Below are positions 18,485-26,338 of a stretch of 64,000 nt of DNA, one piece after another. A program made the position numbers and the translations under genes. The stretch is from NCBI RefSeq assembly GCF_005937185.1, contig NZ_VCNI01000002.1, positions 806,001-870,000 of the forward strand, given 5' to 3'. The stretch comes from Flagellimonas algicola. GTDB lineage: Bacteria; Bacteroidota; Bacteroidia; Flavobacteriales; Flavobacteriaceae. Positions within the stretch are counted from its first letter, which is position 1; every line of letters starts with the position of its first letter. Below the pieces are notes generated by a model, which searched no databases, was not told the DNA's origin, and worked only from the letters and a program-made list of their open reading frames with translations.

Positions 18485-19144
18485 ATGATCACAAAAACCT
18501 ACACTTCGTTCTTTAAGGAATTGGCCAAGAACAACAATAAAGAATGGTTCCATACCAATAAAAAGCGGTACGAGATTGAGGTCAAAAATCCTTTTTTGAA
18601 ACTATTGGAAGAATTGATTCCCGCTTTGACCGAATGGGACCATAGAATTCTTGCCGACCCCAAAAAGGCCATGTTCCGAATTAACAGGGATGTTCGGTTT
18701 TCCAAGGACAAAACGCCTTACCATACCATTCTAAAAGCCGGCTTCTCCCCTAATGGGAAAAAGTCTGTTTTACCAGGGTATTATTTGGGCATTGATGCGG
18801 AAAACATCCATGTAGGAGGTGGGCTTTTTATGCTTCACCCACCAGAGTTAAAGAAAGTGAGGGAACATATTGCCGATGACCCAGAGGTTTTGATAAAGCT
18901 TGTTTCGGATACTTCCTTTACCCAAAACTTTGGTAAGCTCAAGGGTGAAAAAGCGAAGCGTTTGGATAAAAGTTTACTTCCTGTCGCGGAAAAAACAGAT
19001 TTGATTTATCACAAACAGTTCTATGCTATGGCCGAGTTTCCGTTGGAGCCTTTTTATGAAAGTAGCAAACTGCAGGATGAGGTTCTATCCCATTTTGAAG
19101 CCATTAAACCTTTGAATACCTATCTGGGCCAAGCATTGGATTGA
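18485..19144 (+). CDS. DUF2461 family protein (TIGR02453-like)
   Basis: 219 aa. The conserved N-terminus is FFKELAKNNNKEWFHTNKKR, and FRINRDVRFSKDKTPYHT in the middle is the family's best-known stretch. Function unknown in the literature as I know it. I chose the ATG at 18485; the frame stays open upstream but there it only shadows the ABM gene. An alternative ATG at 18461 would overlap the ABM gene by 14 nt. Member of the four-gene plus-strand group. Confidence 0.87.
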   Translation: MITKTYTSFFKELAKNNNKEWFHTNKKRYEIEVKNPFLKLLEELIPALTEWDHRILADPKKAMFRINRDVRFSKDKTPYHTILKAGFSPNGKKSVLPGYYLGIDAENIHVGGGLFMLHPPELKKVREHIADDPEVLIKLVSDTSFTQNFGKLKGEKAKRLDKSLLPVAEKTDLIYHKQFYAMAEFPLEPFYESSKLQDEVLSHFEAIKPLNTYLGQALD

Positions 19145-19182
19145 ATACCAATTTATTTATTAATCATAAAAACAGAAACAAA

Positions 19183-19554
19183 ATGACAACACAAGAAGTA
19201 GCAGACAAACTAGTGGGCCTTTGTAGGGAAGGCAAATATGAGGAAGCTTATGGCCTGTATGCTAAGGATGCGGTGAGCGTTGAGATGCCAGGGGTACCCA
19301 ACGAAAAAACCGAAGGACTGGACAATATTCTTCAAGGATTTGCCCAATGGGCCAGCAATATTGAGGAATCCCATGGCGGAACCGTGGGCGACCCCATGGT
19401 AGTGGGCAACCACTTTGTAGTACCCATGACCAGCGATGTGACCTTTAAACAGGGAGGCCGTATCAACATGGAAGAATTCTGTATGTACCAGGTAGAAAAT
19501 GGGCAAATCACCAAAGCCCAGTTTTTCTATGATCCTTCGGTTATGGGGGGTTAA
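19183..19554 (+). CDS. SnoaL-like / NTF2-superfamily protein
   Basis: 123 aa. The start MTTQEVADKLVGLCREGKY at 19183 matches the family pattern of an N-terminal helix followed by a curved sheet (DAVSVEMPG ... VTFKQGGRINMEEFCMYQVENGQI). NTF2-like proteins bind or isomerise small hydrophobic ligands. No catalytic Asp-His pair typical of ketosteroid isomerase is obvious. Ends the plus-strand group; a hairpin follows at 19567. Confidence 0.8.
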   Translation: MTTQEVADKLVGLCREGKYEEAYGLYAKDAVSVEMPGVPNEKTEGLDNILQGFAQWASNIEESHGGTVGDPMVVGNHFVVPMTSDVTFKQGGRINMEEFCMYQVENGQITKAQFFYDPSVMGG

Positions 19555-19566
19555 AATTTAAGTTAA

Positions 19567-19598
19567 GTTCGAGCCTGCCGACAAAAGCAGGTTCGAAC
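19567..19598 (+). terminator. Hairpin after the SnoaL-like gene
   Basis: 12-bp stem GTTCGAGCCTGC / GCAGGTTCGAAC with one G-T wobble and an 8-nt loop, starting 12 nt after the stop. No T-run follows at once (the T7 tract is 14 nt later), so termination efficiency is uncertain. Confidence 0.6.
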
Positions 19599-19619
19599 TG
19601 AATATTTGGGTGTTTTTTT

Positions 19620-19698
19620 ACACACCCCTGACCCCTCTCAAGAGGGGAATTCATTTTTGATAATTGATTAAAATCCCTTCTTGAGAAGGGACCATCCA
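19620..19698. repeat. Paired-palindrome intergenic element, copy B
   Basis: Left end ACACACCCCTG, hairpins CCCCTCTCAAGAGGGG (19632-19647) and CCCTTCTTGAGAAGGG (19675-19690). The GATTTC/GAAATC part seen in copies A and C is missing, so this copy is shortened at its right end. Confidence 0.85.
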
Positions 19699-19770
19699 AG
19701 TCAAAAACAACAAAAACCAAGCTTATGGCTATCTCATTGCTGCCTATAAATGTATTCCAAAACTTGTTGA

Positions 19771-21396
19771 TTAAGAGCAATTTACTTGGGTGTCATCATT
19801 TATCGTCCATTCATTGTCAATATCCAAAACATCTCGGTAGGTTGACACTTCCGTACAGTATTCCAGTCCTTCTGCCCCTAGGGTAATACCGTTTGGAACA
19901 TTTAATTGGTTAGCCCAGCCAATAAGGGTCTTACTATAGTTTGATGAAGAAAGCCCTGATCTATCCAACATTTGTGCCATATTCTCAACTTTGCTTATAT
20001 CCCATCCTCCAAGGTCCTGATCAAAACTCTCGGCATCCCGGAACATTCCCCACATATCTGTTACCTTACCTACTTTCCAATTGCTTATATCACTATTAAA
20101 ACTAGTGGCTCCGCTAAACATTACACTCATATCCGTAACCAGATCCACTTTCCAATTGGACAGGTCTGAATCAAAGTTTGAAGCATTAAAGAACATTGAG
20201 TGCAAATTAGTAACCTTACCCGTTTTCCATTTGCTCAAATCTTGGTTAAACACCTTGGCATATCTAAACATTGATTCCATGGTTTCCACATTACTTACAT
20301 CCCATGTGTTTATGTTGCCGTTAAATGCCGTTGTTAGGGAAAACATAAAAGCCATATTTGCAACCTTATCTACTTTCCAAGCACTCAAATCCTGATTAAA
20401 AAGTTTTGTGCCTAAGAACATTGCCCTCATATTTTCGACATTACGTACGTCCCAATTACCGATATCTCCATTAAACGATTCTGCGCCATTGAACATGTCT
20501 GCCATATTAGTTACGTTTGTTACATTCCAGTTATTCAGGTTGCTATTAAATGATGTCGCGTAGTCAAACATGCTGGCCATATTCACCACATTACCTACAT
20601 CCCAATTATTAAGATTTCCGGTAAAAGACGTTGCCGAAGCAAACATCCCTTCAAGGCTTGTTACCAGTGAAAGGTCCGGGGCATCTGTGGCATTTCCTAT
20701 CATATTTACACAATAATTAAATGCGTTTTCCAATTTTTTCCATTCAATCTCACCCCATTGCTCTATACTTACAAGATTGCTATCGAAATAACTATCCTTC
20801 ATTTCAATACTCGGAAACCCTATACCGATGGTTACGGTATAAGTCCCTGCGGTACCATAGGTATGAGATGGGGTGTTCGAGGTAATGGTTTCCTCCGTGC
20901 CATCTCCCCAATTTATGGTGCAACTATAGGTGTAGTCTCCTCCAGTAGGAATTTCCAAAGTTTCTCCATCTCCAACCTTCCATGTGGTAATGAAAGGCTC
21001 GTCTGGAACGTTCCCCACCAACACCGTGATGGTCTCACTGGCACTATTTGTTCCGTCCGATACCTCAACAATAAGTTCGTGGGACGATGCCGACTCGTAG
21101 TCCAATTTTTTGTCCGCTGCCAAACTTAGTTCGCCCTCTTCAGAAATTTTAAAGAGATTGTCGGAATTGGTTTTGATTGAAAAAGTAATTGGGTCTCCAT
21201 CTGGATCAGAGGCTGATACATTATCAATTACGCCTGGAGCTATGTCCTCAGAGGCATTTAATGTTTGTGCCGCAATGTTTGGAGTTCCATTACCAGGTTC
21301 TGGATTTGTGCTTGGACCATCTTCTTTGCCACAGGCTATTACAATCAAAACTAGGGCTAGGGCCACTGTGGGCCATTGAGCAATTCTTTTCATCAT
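19771..21396 (-). CDS. Surface lipoprotein with cadherin-like, PKD-like and about ten BspA/DUF285 repeats
   Basis: 541 aa lipoprotein; lipobox Cys22 (VIAC). Order: cadherin-like domain (about 38-130, DPDGDPITFSI), PKD-like beta domain (about 135-205, GDYTYSCTINWGDGTEET), then ten repeats of about 25 aa (about 225-485). Each carries the pattern SMFxxATSFNxxLxxWxVxxVxxM, which is the BspA-type DUF285 leucine-rich repeat. No type IX sorting domain is visible at the C-terminus, so it is probably lipid-anchored at the surface. BspA-like proteins of other bacteria bind host matrix or other cells; the ligand here is unknown. Flanked by repeat elements B and C. Confidence 0.88.
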   Translation of the reverse strand: MMKRIAQWPTVALALVLIVIACGKEDGPSTNPEPGNGTPNIAAQTLNASEDIAPGVIDNVSASDPDGDPITFSIKTNSDNLFKISEEGELSLAADKKLDYESASSHELIVEVSDGTNSASETITVLVGNVPDEPFITTWKVGDGETLEIPTGGDYTYSCTINWGDGTEETITSNTPSHTYGTAGTYTVTIGIGFPSIEMKDSYFDSNLVSIEQWGEIEWKKLENAFNYCVNMIGNATDAPDLSLVTSLEGMFASATSFTGNLNNWDVGNVVNMASMFDYATSFNSNLNNWNVTNVTNMADMFNGAESFNGDIGNWDVRNVENMRAMFLGTKLFNQDLSAWKVDKVANMAFMFSLTTAFNGNINTWDVSNVETMESMFRYAKVFNQDLSKWKTGKVTNLHSMFFNASNFDSDLSNWKVDLVTDMSVMFSGATSFNSDISNWKVGKVTDMWGMFRDAESFDQDLGGWDISKVENMAQMLDRSGLSSSNYSKTLIGWANQLNVPNGITLGAEGLEYCTEVSTYRDVLDIDNEWTINDDTQVNCS

Positions 21397-21507
21397 TTGG
21401 GTTTTTATGGTTAAACCATAAAGTAAAATGATACCGCTCTTTTAGGCGCCTCCCAATTGACGGATGCCCCATATGAATTGATGGATGGGTGTTTTGAAGC
21501 CATATAA

Positions 21508-21611
21508 ACACACCCCTAGCCCCTCTCGAGAGGGGAATTTAAATTGAATATTTTTAAAACCTCTCCCTTCTTGAGAAGGGAAGATTTCGAGCTGAGAAAT
21601 CAGGGATATGT
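21508..21611. repeat. Paired-palindrome intergenic element, copy C
   Basis: Left end ACACACCCCTAG, perfect palindrome CCCCTCTCGAGAGGGG (21520-21535), hairpin CCCTTCTTGAGAAGGG (21565-21580), GATTTC/GAAATC arms (21583-21601), right end AGGGATATGT. The ends are imperfect inverted repeats of each other. Confidence 0.88.
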
Positions 21612-21638
21612 TTTATGGGTTCGTATCAAAAAGGTTGA

Positions 21639-21667
21639 ACACACCCCTAGCCCCTCTCAAGAGGGGA
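21639..21667. repeat. Half copy D of the paired-palindrome element
   Basis: Left half only: ACACACCCCTAG followed by CCCCTCTCAAGAGGGG (21651-21666). It ends 4 nt before the stop of the ABC transporter gene and lies 27 nt after copy C, in the same orientation. It may act as that gene's 3' hairpin. Confidence 0.8.
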
Positions 21668-21671
21668 GTTA

Positions 21672-22367
21672 TCACCCGCCAAAGAAAGTTTCCAGTTCTT
21701 GAAGGGTCTCTGTAGAGGTCTGGATGTCTTTAACTATTTCCCCTTTGTTCAAAACCACAATGCGCTCACAAACTTCTGTTACATGGGCCAGATCATGACT
21801 GGAAATTAAAACGGTGACGCCTTCTTTTGCCGCCAGTTCCCTGATAATGGCCTTAAGGCGGATTTGCGTAGTGGGATCCAAATTGGCAAAGGGCTCGTCC
21901 AAAATCACCACTTCCGGGTTGCCAATAAAGGACGCAACAATACCAGCCTTTTTCTGGTTTCCTTTGGATAGATCCCGCAAATATTTCTTTTGCCCCAAAA
22001 TCTCTCCGTGGAAAAAATTTTCAAATGACGCCAAAAGCTTATCCACATCAGCTTTGTTTCTGCCGCGGAGGTCGCCAATAAAATAGAAGTATTCCTCTGG
22101 GGTCAAATAGCCTATCAAAAAAGATTCATCAATAAAGGCTGAGGTGAACGGTTTCCAATCCTCGCTGGTGTTGATCTGAATCCCGTTGTTTTCCACACGC
22201 CCCGTTGTGGGTTGAATCAAATCCAATAACAAACTAAAAAAGGTGGTCTTCCCTGCCCCATTGTTTCCGACCAAGCCAAAGCTCTGCCCTTTGGGAATGT
22301 CTAGGGATTCTATATTCAATACTAGCTGCGATCCGTATTTTTTGGTGAGGTTTTGTGTAGTTATCAT
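21672..22367 (-). CDS. ABC transporter ATP-binding protein
   Basis: 231 aa, soluble ATPase. Walker A GNNGAGKTT (residues 34-42), signature LSKGNQKK (about 134-141; the standard LSGGQ is replaced by LSKGN, as often in the ABC-2/CcmA-like drug and polysaccharide exporter group), Walker B VVILDEPFANLDP (about 151-163) and switch His in ISSHDLAHV. Pairs with the membrane protein encoded 114 nt upstream on the same strand. Substrate unknown. Its 3' end abuts repeat copy D. Confidence 0.92.
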   Translation of the reverse strand: MITTQNLTKKYGSQLVLNIESLDIPKGQSFGLVGNNGAGKTTFFSLLLDLIQPTTGRVENNGIQINTSEDWKPFTSAFIDESFLIGYLTPEEYFYFIGDLRGRNKADVDKLLASFENFFHGEILGQKKYLRDLSKGNQKKAGIVASFIGNPEVVILDEPFANLDPTTQIRLKAIIRELAAKEGVTVLISSHDLAHVTEVCERIVVLNKGEIVKDIQTSTETLQELETFFGG

Positions 22368-22378
22368 AATGATAAAGT

Positions 22379-22428
22379 ATCAAGTTCAATTTTAAAGTTC
22401 AAGCTCAAAAATCAAGTTCAAGTTCAAT
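22379..22428. repeat. Direct repeats of AAGTTCAA in the ABC gene gap
   Basis: Between the permease and ATPase genes the short motif AAGTTCA occurs four times within 50 nt (22382, 22395, 22413 and 22419), plus a variant AAGCTCAA. The rest of the 114-nt gap holds no gene. Confidence 0.6.
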
Positions 22429-22481
22429 CTTCTTTTTGTCAGATTCAATTTGTGTAAAGCTATTACTAGGTTTATAGTTCT

Positions 22482-23951
22482 TTAGCCTTCTTTTTCCTTA
22501 AAGCCGGCTATCATCCCATATTTTTTCTTTCTATAGTGTTCCGTGATTGCATCCAAAAGTTTACTTTTCAGCGCAAATCCGACAATTCCCAAAAGCGAAA
22601 GTGTTATCACAGCCGCTTCTAGGGAAATCAGAAAATACACCCCAGTAAAAATCAAAATGGGAAGCCCCAAAACCGGTAGAATAATCAAAAATTGGGTAGC
22701 ACTGGTGCCTTGCATATTCCCCAATGGACTTTTATCCAAATCGATTCTTTTCTTATTGAACGATCCAAAAAATAGGATGACCGGAATGTTCACACCCAAA
22801 TTATAAAGTGCGCTCCCAAAATTGATCGCCAGGGCATCCCATCCAAAATAGACGTAGGGAATGGTCAACAAAAACATGACCACAACACTAACCGATATCA
22901 AACTGGCTTTGGATTCCAAATATTTACGAAGGGGTATGTTCTGGGACATCATCATACTATAATAGGAGCTATCCCAAGCCGGAATGAACTGCCCAAAATT
23001 GGTCAGGAAAATGCCTGTCATAAAAATGCCCAAGAATGCCAGCATGGGCATCATATTGGCGAATTCTTCCTGCGAATAAAAAATCAAGCCATAAAAAACA
23101 AAGAGCAGGGAGATAACTACTTGGGCTTTGGTTCTCTTGTTGCGCCAGATCATTTTAAGGTCCAATTGTAAAAAAGGCGCCATATCGCCAAAGCGTTTGG
23201 TCCAAGCCAAATCTGAAGTCTTCGCTTCCTTGGATTTGGTCTTGAGCGAAGCATCCAAAAATATACGGTTCCTTAAATATCTGTAGTTAACGTAGTAGGT
23301 AATGGCAGCTAGGGTAAGCGGTATCAAAACCGTAACCGGGTACTGGTACAACCCGTGAAATAGCGGCCCAAAAAATTCCCTGACAGGAAGCAGTTGAAAA
23401 TAGTCAAGTCCATAAAGGGTCAACAAAATTCCACCTATGATCATCAAGGCCTTATCACTCTTGTTTACAATAAAATTGAGATAGTTGATACACAAGACCA
23501 AGGCCATAATAGACACCAACCAAAGACCTACGTTCAAAATAGGGTAACCTCTGGATAGCAAAACCAATCCATAGGGAACAAATAGGAAAAATGCCATCAG
23601 GTTGTAAACTGAAATTGCCGATTTCCCAAGAATATAATGTGTGATGGCACTCTTTTTAATGGGCATGGACAAGAGCGGTTTCACATCCATCACCGGGAGT
23701 TTTTGCATGAAATACCGGAAGAAGAGCTCCACCAAAATCCAGTATATCATAAACTGGCTCAGCATCCACATAGGGTTTTGGTCTGGAAAAATCTTTCGAA
23801 GGACAAAGTAGAGAACGACCCCTAAACCAACCAGGGCAGACAACAAATAGAGTCCAAAAAAGATCATCACAATTTTTAGAGCCAACCCCTTTCCGAAAGA
23901 AGAGGACCGAAAAAAGGATTTCCACTGCAGCTGGATAAAACGTTTAAACAT
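22482..23951 (-). CDS. DUF5687-like ABC transporter membrane protein
   Basis: 489 aa polytopic protein with about 11-12 hydrophobic segments. It lacks an ATPase domain and has the arrangement of ABC-2-like exporters of Bacteroidota (DUF5687 as I recall the family). The strongest support is its partner, the ATP-binding gene immediately downstream. Substrate cannot be inferred. A basic C-terminus (AITEHYRKKKYGMIAGFKEKEG) faces the cytoplasm. Divergent from the PaaE-type reductase. Confidence 0.82.
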   Translation of the reverse strand: MFKRFIQLQWKSFFRSSSFGKGLALKIVMIFFGLYLLSALVGLGVVLYFVLRKIFPDQNPMWMLSQFMIYWILVELFFRYFMQKLPVMDVKPLLSMPIKKSAITHYILGKSAISVYNLMAFFLFVPYGLVLLSRGYPILNVGLWLVSIMALVLCINYLNFIVNKSDKALMIIGGILLTLYGLDYFQLLPVREFFGPLFHGLYQYPVTVLIPLTLAAITYYVNYRYLRNRIFLDASLKTKSKEAKTSDLAWTKRFGDMAPFLQLDLKMIWRNKRTKAQVVISLLFVFYGLIFYSQEEFANMMPMLAFLGIFMTGIFLTNFGQFIPAWDSSYYSMMMSQNIPLRKYLESKASLISVSVVVMFLLTIPYVYFGWDALAINFGSALYNLGVNIPVILFFGSFNKKRIDLDKSPLGNMQGTSATQFLIILPVLGLPILIFTGVYFLISLEAAVITLSLLGIVGFALKSKLLDAITEHYRKKKYGMIAGFKEKEG

Positions 23952-24022
23952 GGTTGGAGGTTTATCGATTGGTTAGTAGCCCATTCCGTTCATTTGTTAC
24001 AAAAAGTACTCTTTTTTCAAAA

Positions 24023-24057
24023 TTGGCACTCCAAAATAGCCCGAATCCGTAGTTTTG
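24023..24057 (+). promoter_or_regulatory. Promoter of the PaaE-type reductase
   Basis: TTG at 24023-24025, 24-nt spacer, then TAGTTTTG (24050-24057), an exact TANNTTTG box 17 nt before the ATG at 24075. The spacer is slightly longer than the usual 17-23 nt. Confidence 0.6.
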
Positions 24058-24074
24058 CACAAAAATTGATTACA

Positions 24075-25124
24075 ATGAGCGAATTTCATGCTTTGAAAAT
24101 AGCTTCGACGGAAGCATTGACCCCAAATTCAGTTGCACTTACTTTTGAAATAACCACGGACCTAAAAGATACATTTTCCTTTACCGCTGGTCAATATATC
24201 ACGCTAAAACATCAGGTGAACGGAGCCGAGGTCCGACGAGCCTACTCCATTTCCTCTTCCCCATCATCTGGTCAAATCACGGTGGGTATAAAGAAAGTAC
24301 CCAACGGTACATTTTCTGTTTATGCCAATGAGCAATTAAAAGCTGGGGATGTGCTGGAGGTAATGGTGCCAGAGGGTCGATTTGTGTTTGAACCGAACTC
24401 TTCCCCAAAAAACGTTGCGGCCTTCGCAGCAGGTAGTGGAATTACCCCTATAATGAGTATTGCCCAAACTGTTTTGGAATCCCATCCGGAAAGCACATTT
24501 GTGCTTGTTTTTGGGAACCAAACTCCGGGGGAAACTATGTATTTAAAGGATTTAGAGGGATTACAAACAAAATATTCCGATAGGTTTTTTATTCAAAAGG
24601 TGTACAGTCGTTCCCAGGAAGAAGGCGCTCTATTTGGACGAATAGAAACCTCAACCGTCAACTTTATTGTAAAAAACAAGTTCAAGGAAACGGCTTTTGA
24701 CGCCTTTTACCTATGTGGCCCAGAGGAGATGATCAATACGGTATCTGATACTTTGAAAAACAATGGGGTTTCCGAAGATAAAATTCTATTTGAGCTCTTT
24801 ACGGCTTCTGAAACGGAAGATACCTTGGCCGAAAACTTGGACGGAAAAACCCAGGTAGAAGTGGTGGTGGACGACGAGACTTTTTCTTTCGCCATGGATA
24901 AAAAGAGTCTTGTACTAGACGCAGTGCTGAAGGAAAAAATCGATGCTCCTTATTCCTGTCAAGGCGGGGTTTGCAGCAGCTGTATTGCACGTATCACCGA
25001 AGGAAAGGCCGAGATGGTGAAAAATCAAATCCTAACAGACGGGGAAGTTGCCGAGGGCTTAATCCTAACCTGCCAAGCACATCCTTTGACGCCCACTCTG
25101 AAGGTGGATTATGATGATGTATAG
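24075..25124 (+). CDS. PaaE-type ferredoxin-NADP reductase (FAD, NAD(P)H, 2Fe-2S)
   Basis: 349 aa. FAD domain with RRAYSISSS (about 54-62), NAD(P)-binding region with AAGSGITPIMSI (118-129) and YLCGPEEMI (212-220), and a C-terminal plant-type 2Fe-2S domain with Cys295, Cys300, Cys303 and Cys333. This order is that of PaaE, the reductase of phenylacetyl-CoA epoxidase, and of many monooxygenase reductases. No oxygenase gene is nearby, so its partner is unknown. The frame extends 27 codons upstream; MSEFHALKIA at 24075 is chosen for family fit and for its promoter. Confidence 0.92.
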   Translation: MSEFHALKIASTEALTPNSVALTFEITTDLKDTFSFTAGQYITLKHQVNGAEVRRAYSISSSPSSGQITVGIKKVPNGTFSVYANEQLKAGDVLEVMVPEGRFVFEPNSSPKNVAAFAAGSGITPIMSIAQTVLESHPESTFVLVFGNQTPGETMYLKDLEGLQTKYSDRFFIQKVYSRSQEEGALFGRIETSTVNFIVKNKFKETAFDAFYLCGPEEMINTVSDTLKNNGVSEDKILFELFTASETEDTLAENLDGKTQVEVVVDDETFSFAMDKKSLVLDAVLKEKIDAPYSCQGGVCSSCIARITEGKAEMVKNQILTDGEVAEGLILTCQAHPLTPTLKVDYDDV

Positions 25125-25136
25125 GGTGTAAGGGTA

Positions 25137-25164
25137 AAAGGCGAAGGGTTCTATTCGCTTTTTC
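25137..25164 (+). terminator. Intrinsic terminator after the PaaE-type reductase
   Basis: 10-bp stem AAAAGGCGAA / TTCGCTTTTT with one G-T wobble and an 8-nt loop, 13 nt after the stop codon. The T-tract is part of the 3' arm. Because the A-tract mirrors it, it can also act on the convergent patatin gene. Confidence 0.75.
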
Positions 25165-25210
25165 AACAACCTCCACATTAATTCGATAAGTTGGTGAAAT
25201 TCGTGTCAGG

Positions 25211-25996
25211 CTAATTTGAAACACTTGTTAGTTCTAATGCCCTGCTCCCATGTTCGTATCCGATTTTGAAGGCCTTTTCTATCCCTTTTTTGTCAAGAAC
25301 ACCGATGCCTTCCAGCTCTTTGGGCTCTATGCTGATATCACATTCCAACAATTTCCTGTGACTGGAGGCATAAATCATCAAGCCAGTTACCCTTCCGGCC
25401 AATAAAATGGAATTCCGGATGGCCCTTTTATCAATTTCATCTGCAATGGAAACATTACTCCCGATGATGAAATCCGCCTTATCGTCCACATATTCCTTTG
25501 GGAAGTTGTTCATGACCCCACCATCAGCGTAGAGGGTCTTTTCAATTTCGATTGGACTAAAAACTGGCGGTAAGGCTGCGGATGCTAGCAGCGGCCTAAT
25601 CAATTTTCCATTAGAAAAAACCTTTTCTTCTCCTTTAAGGAGGTCCGTAGCCACCACGAACAATGGAATTCGCAATGCCTCAAAAGCATCTTCCGGAAAA
25701 TAGCCCTTAAAAATCTTGAAATAGCGTTCAGTGTCGATAAAACCTGGCTTGTTGATTGCAAAAAAATCATATTTGAACAAGGGGGTCTCCTTAAAAAACT
25801 GCAGCATCTCATCAATGGAATTCCCGTTGGCATACAATGCTCCCACCAAGGCGCCCACACTTGAGCCTGAAACCACTTGGACCTGAACGCCCTTTTCTTC
25901 CATCGCCTTGAGAAGTCCAATATGTGCCATGCCCCGGATTCCACCTCCAGATAGCACAAGCCCCACAGTTTTTGCATCAGAAATTACTTTGTTCAT
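25211..25996 (-). CDS. Patatin-like phospholipase
   Basis: 261 aa, no signal peptide, so cytoplasmic or membrane-associated. Oxyanion-hole glycine stretch SGGGIRG (residues 16-22), nucleophile elbow GSSVG with Ser46, and catalytic Asp in ADGGVMNN: the full Ser-Asp dyad of patatins (RssA/YchK-like short form). Expected to hydrolyse acyl esters of phospholipids. Divergent from the arsenosugar set; the 342-nt space between them carries two TetR-type palindromes. Confidence 0.92.
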   Translation of the reverse strand: MNKVISDAKTVGLVLSGGGIRGMAHIGLLKAMEEKGVQVQVVSGSSVGALVGALYANGNSIDEMLQFFKETPLFKYDFFAINKPGFIDTERYFKIFKGYFPEDAFEALRIPLFVVATDLLKGEEKVFSNGKLIRPLLASAALPPVFSPIEIEKTLYADGGVMNNFPKEYVDDKADFIIGSNVSIADEIDKRAIRNSILLAGRVTGLMIYASSHRKLLECDISIEPKELEGIGVLDKKGIEKAFKIGYEHGSRALELTSVSN

Positions 25997-26078
25997 AGAT
26001 TCAAGATTTTAGGCACTATAAAACTAGCTTCCACTTGGGAAAAATCCAGTTTTTAACCTGAAAATTTATGGGATTATT

Positions 26079-26096
26079 ACAGACTGGCGGGTCGGT
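26079..26096. promoter_or_regulatory. Operator-like palindrome O1
   Basis: ACAGACTGGCGGGTCGGT. Read on the minus strand it matches O3 upstream of tetR (29777-29794) at 16 of 18 bases. Arms are imperfect (5 of 7 pairs). Centre lies 105 nt, about ten helical turns, from O2. Confidence 0.65.
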
Positions 26097-26180
26097 TTGA
26101 AATCGAAATTGAGGTAGTTTGTGCATTTTATCGAAATGTCATCGATTTTAATCTGGACTTTTTCAAAGGTGCCTTTTTCG

Positions 26181-26214
26181 TTGACCGACTGGGGAGTCGG
26201 TATGTTAAAATTTG
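26181..26214 (+). promoter_or_regulatory. Putative promoter enclosing operator O2
   Basis: TTG (26181-26183), 23-nt spacer, AAAATTTG (26207-26214; one mismatch to TANNTTTG). The 18-bp palindrome ACCGACTGGGGAGTCGGT (O2, 26184-26201, perfect 7-bp arms) lies wholly in the spacer, the classic place for a repressor. Reads towards the arsenosugar genes, with a leader of about 115 nt. Confidence 0.55.
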
Positions 26215-26279
26215 GAAAAAGCGGCATAAAATGTAAACTGAAAACCCATTTTTCGACCTAAATTGAAGCCTAGATTGTT

Positions 26280-26293
26280 GTAAGTTTACTTAC
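26280..26293. promoter_or_regulatory. Palindrome before the DUF2064 gene
   Basis: GTAAGTTTACTTAC, perfect 6-bp arms around TT, 46 nt upstream of the TTG start candidate. A second short inverted repeat CTTACATATAAG overlaps it. Possible operator; no regulator assigned. Confidence 0.45.
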
Positions 26294-26338
26294 ATATAAG
26301 CTGTTTTAATCAAAGCGCATACAAAACATACTGCCATT

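Larger units (their letters stand above)
25997..26338. other. 342-nt intergenic region between patatin and the DUF2064 gene
   Basis: No open frame of note. Holds two 18-bp palindromes resembling those upstream of tetR (26079 and 26184), a TTG/AAAATTTG promoter candidate spanning the second, and a separate palindrome GTAAGTTTACTTAC at 26280-26293. On the minus strand TAGTTTTA (26019-26026) is a one-mismatch -7 box for the patatin gene. Confidence 0.75.

Noticed and set aside
25600-25977. Second frame of 125 codons inside the patatin gene.
   Set aside because: Same-strand shadow frame with abnormal composition (high Trp, Cys, Arg); the patatin frame has all catalytic motifs.
26036-26338. Possible attachment site or island border around the palindromes at 26.1 kb.
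   Set aside because: No integrase, tRNA or direct-repeat pair is present; the palindromes are better explained as operators.
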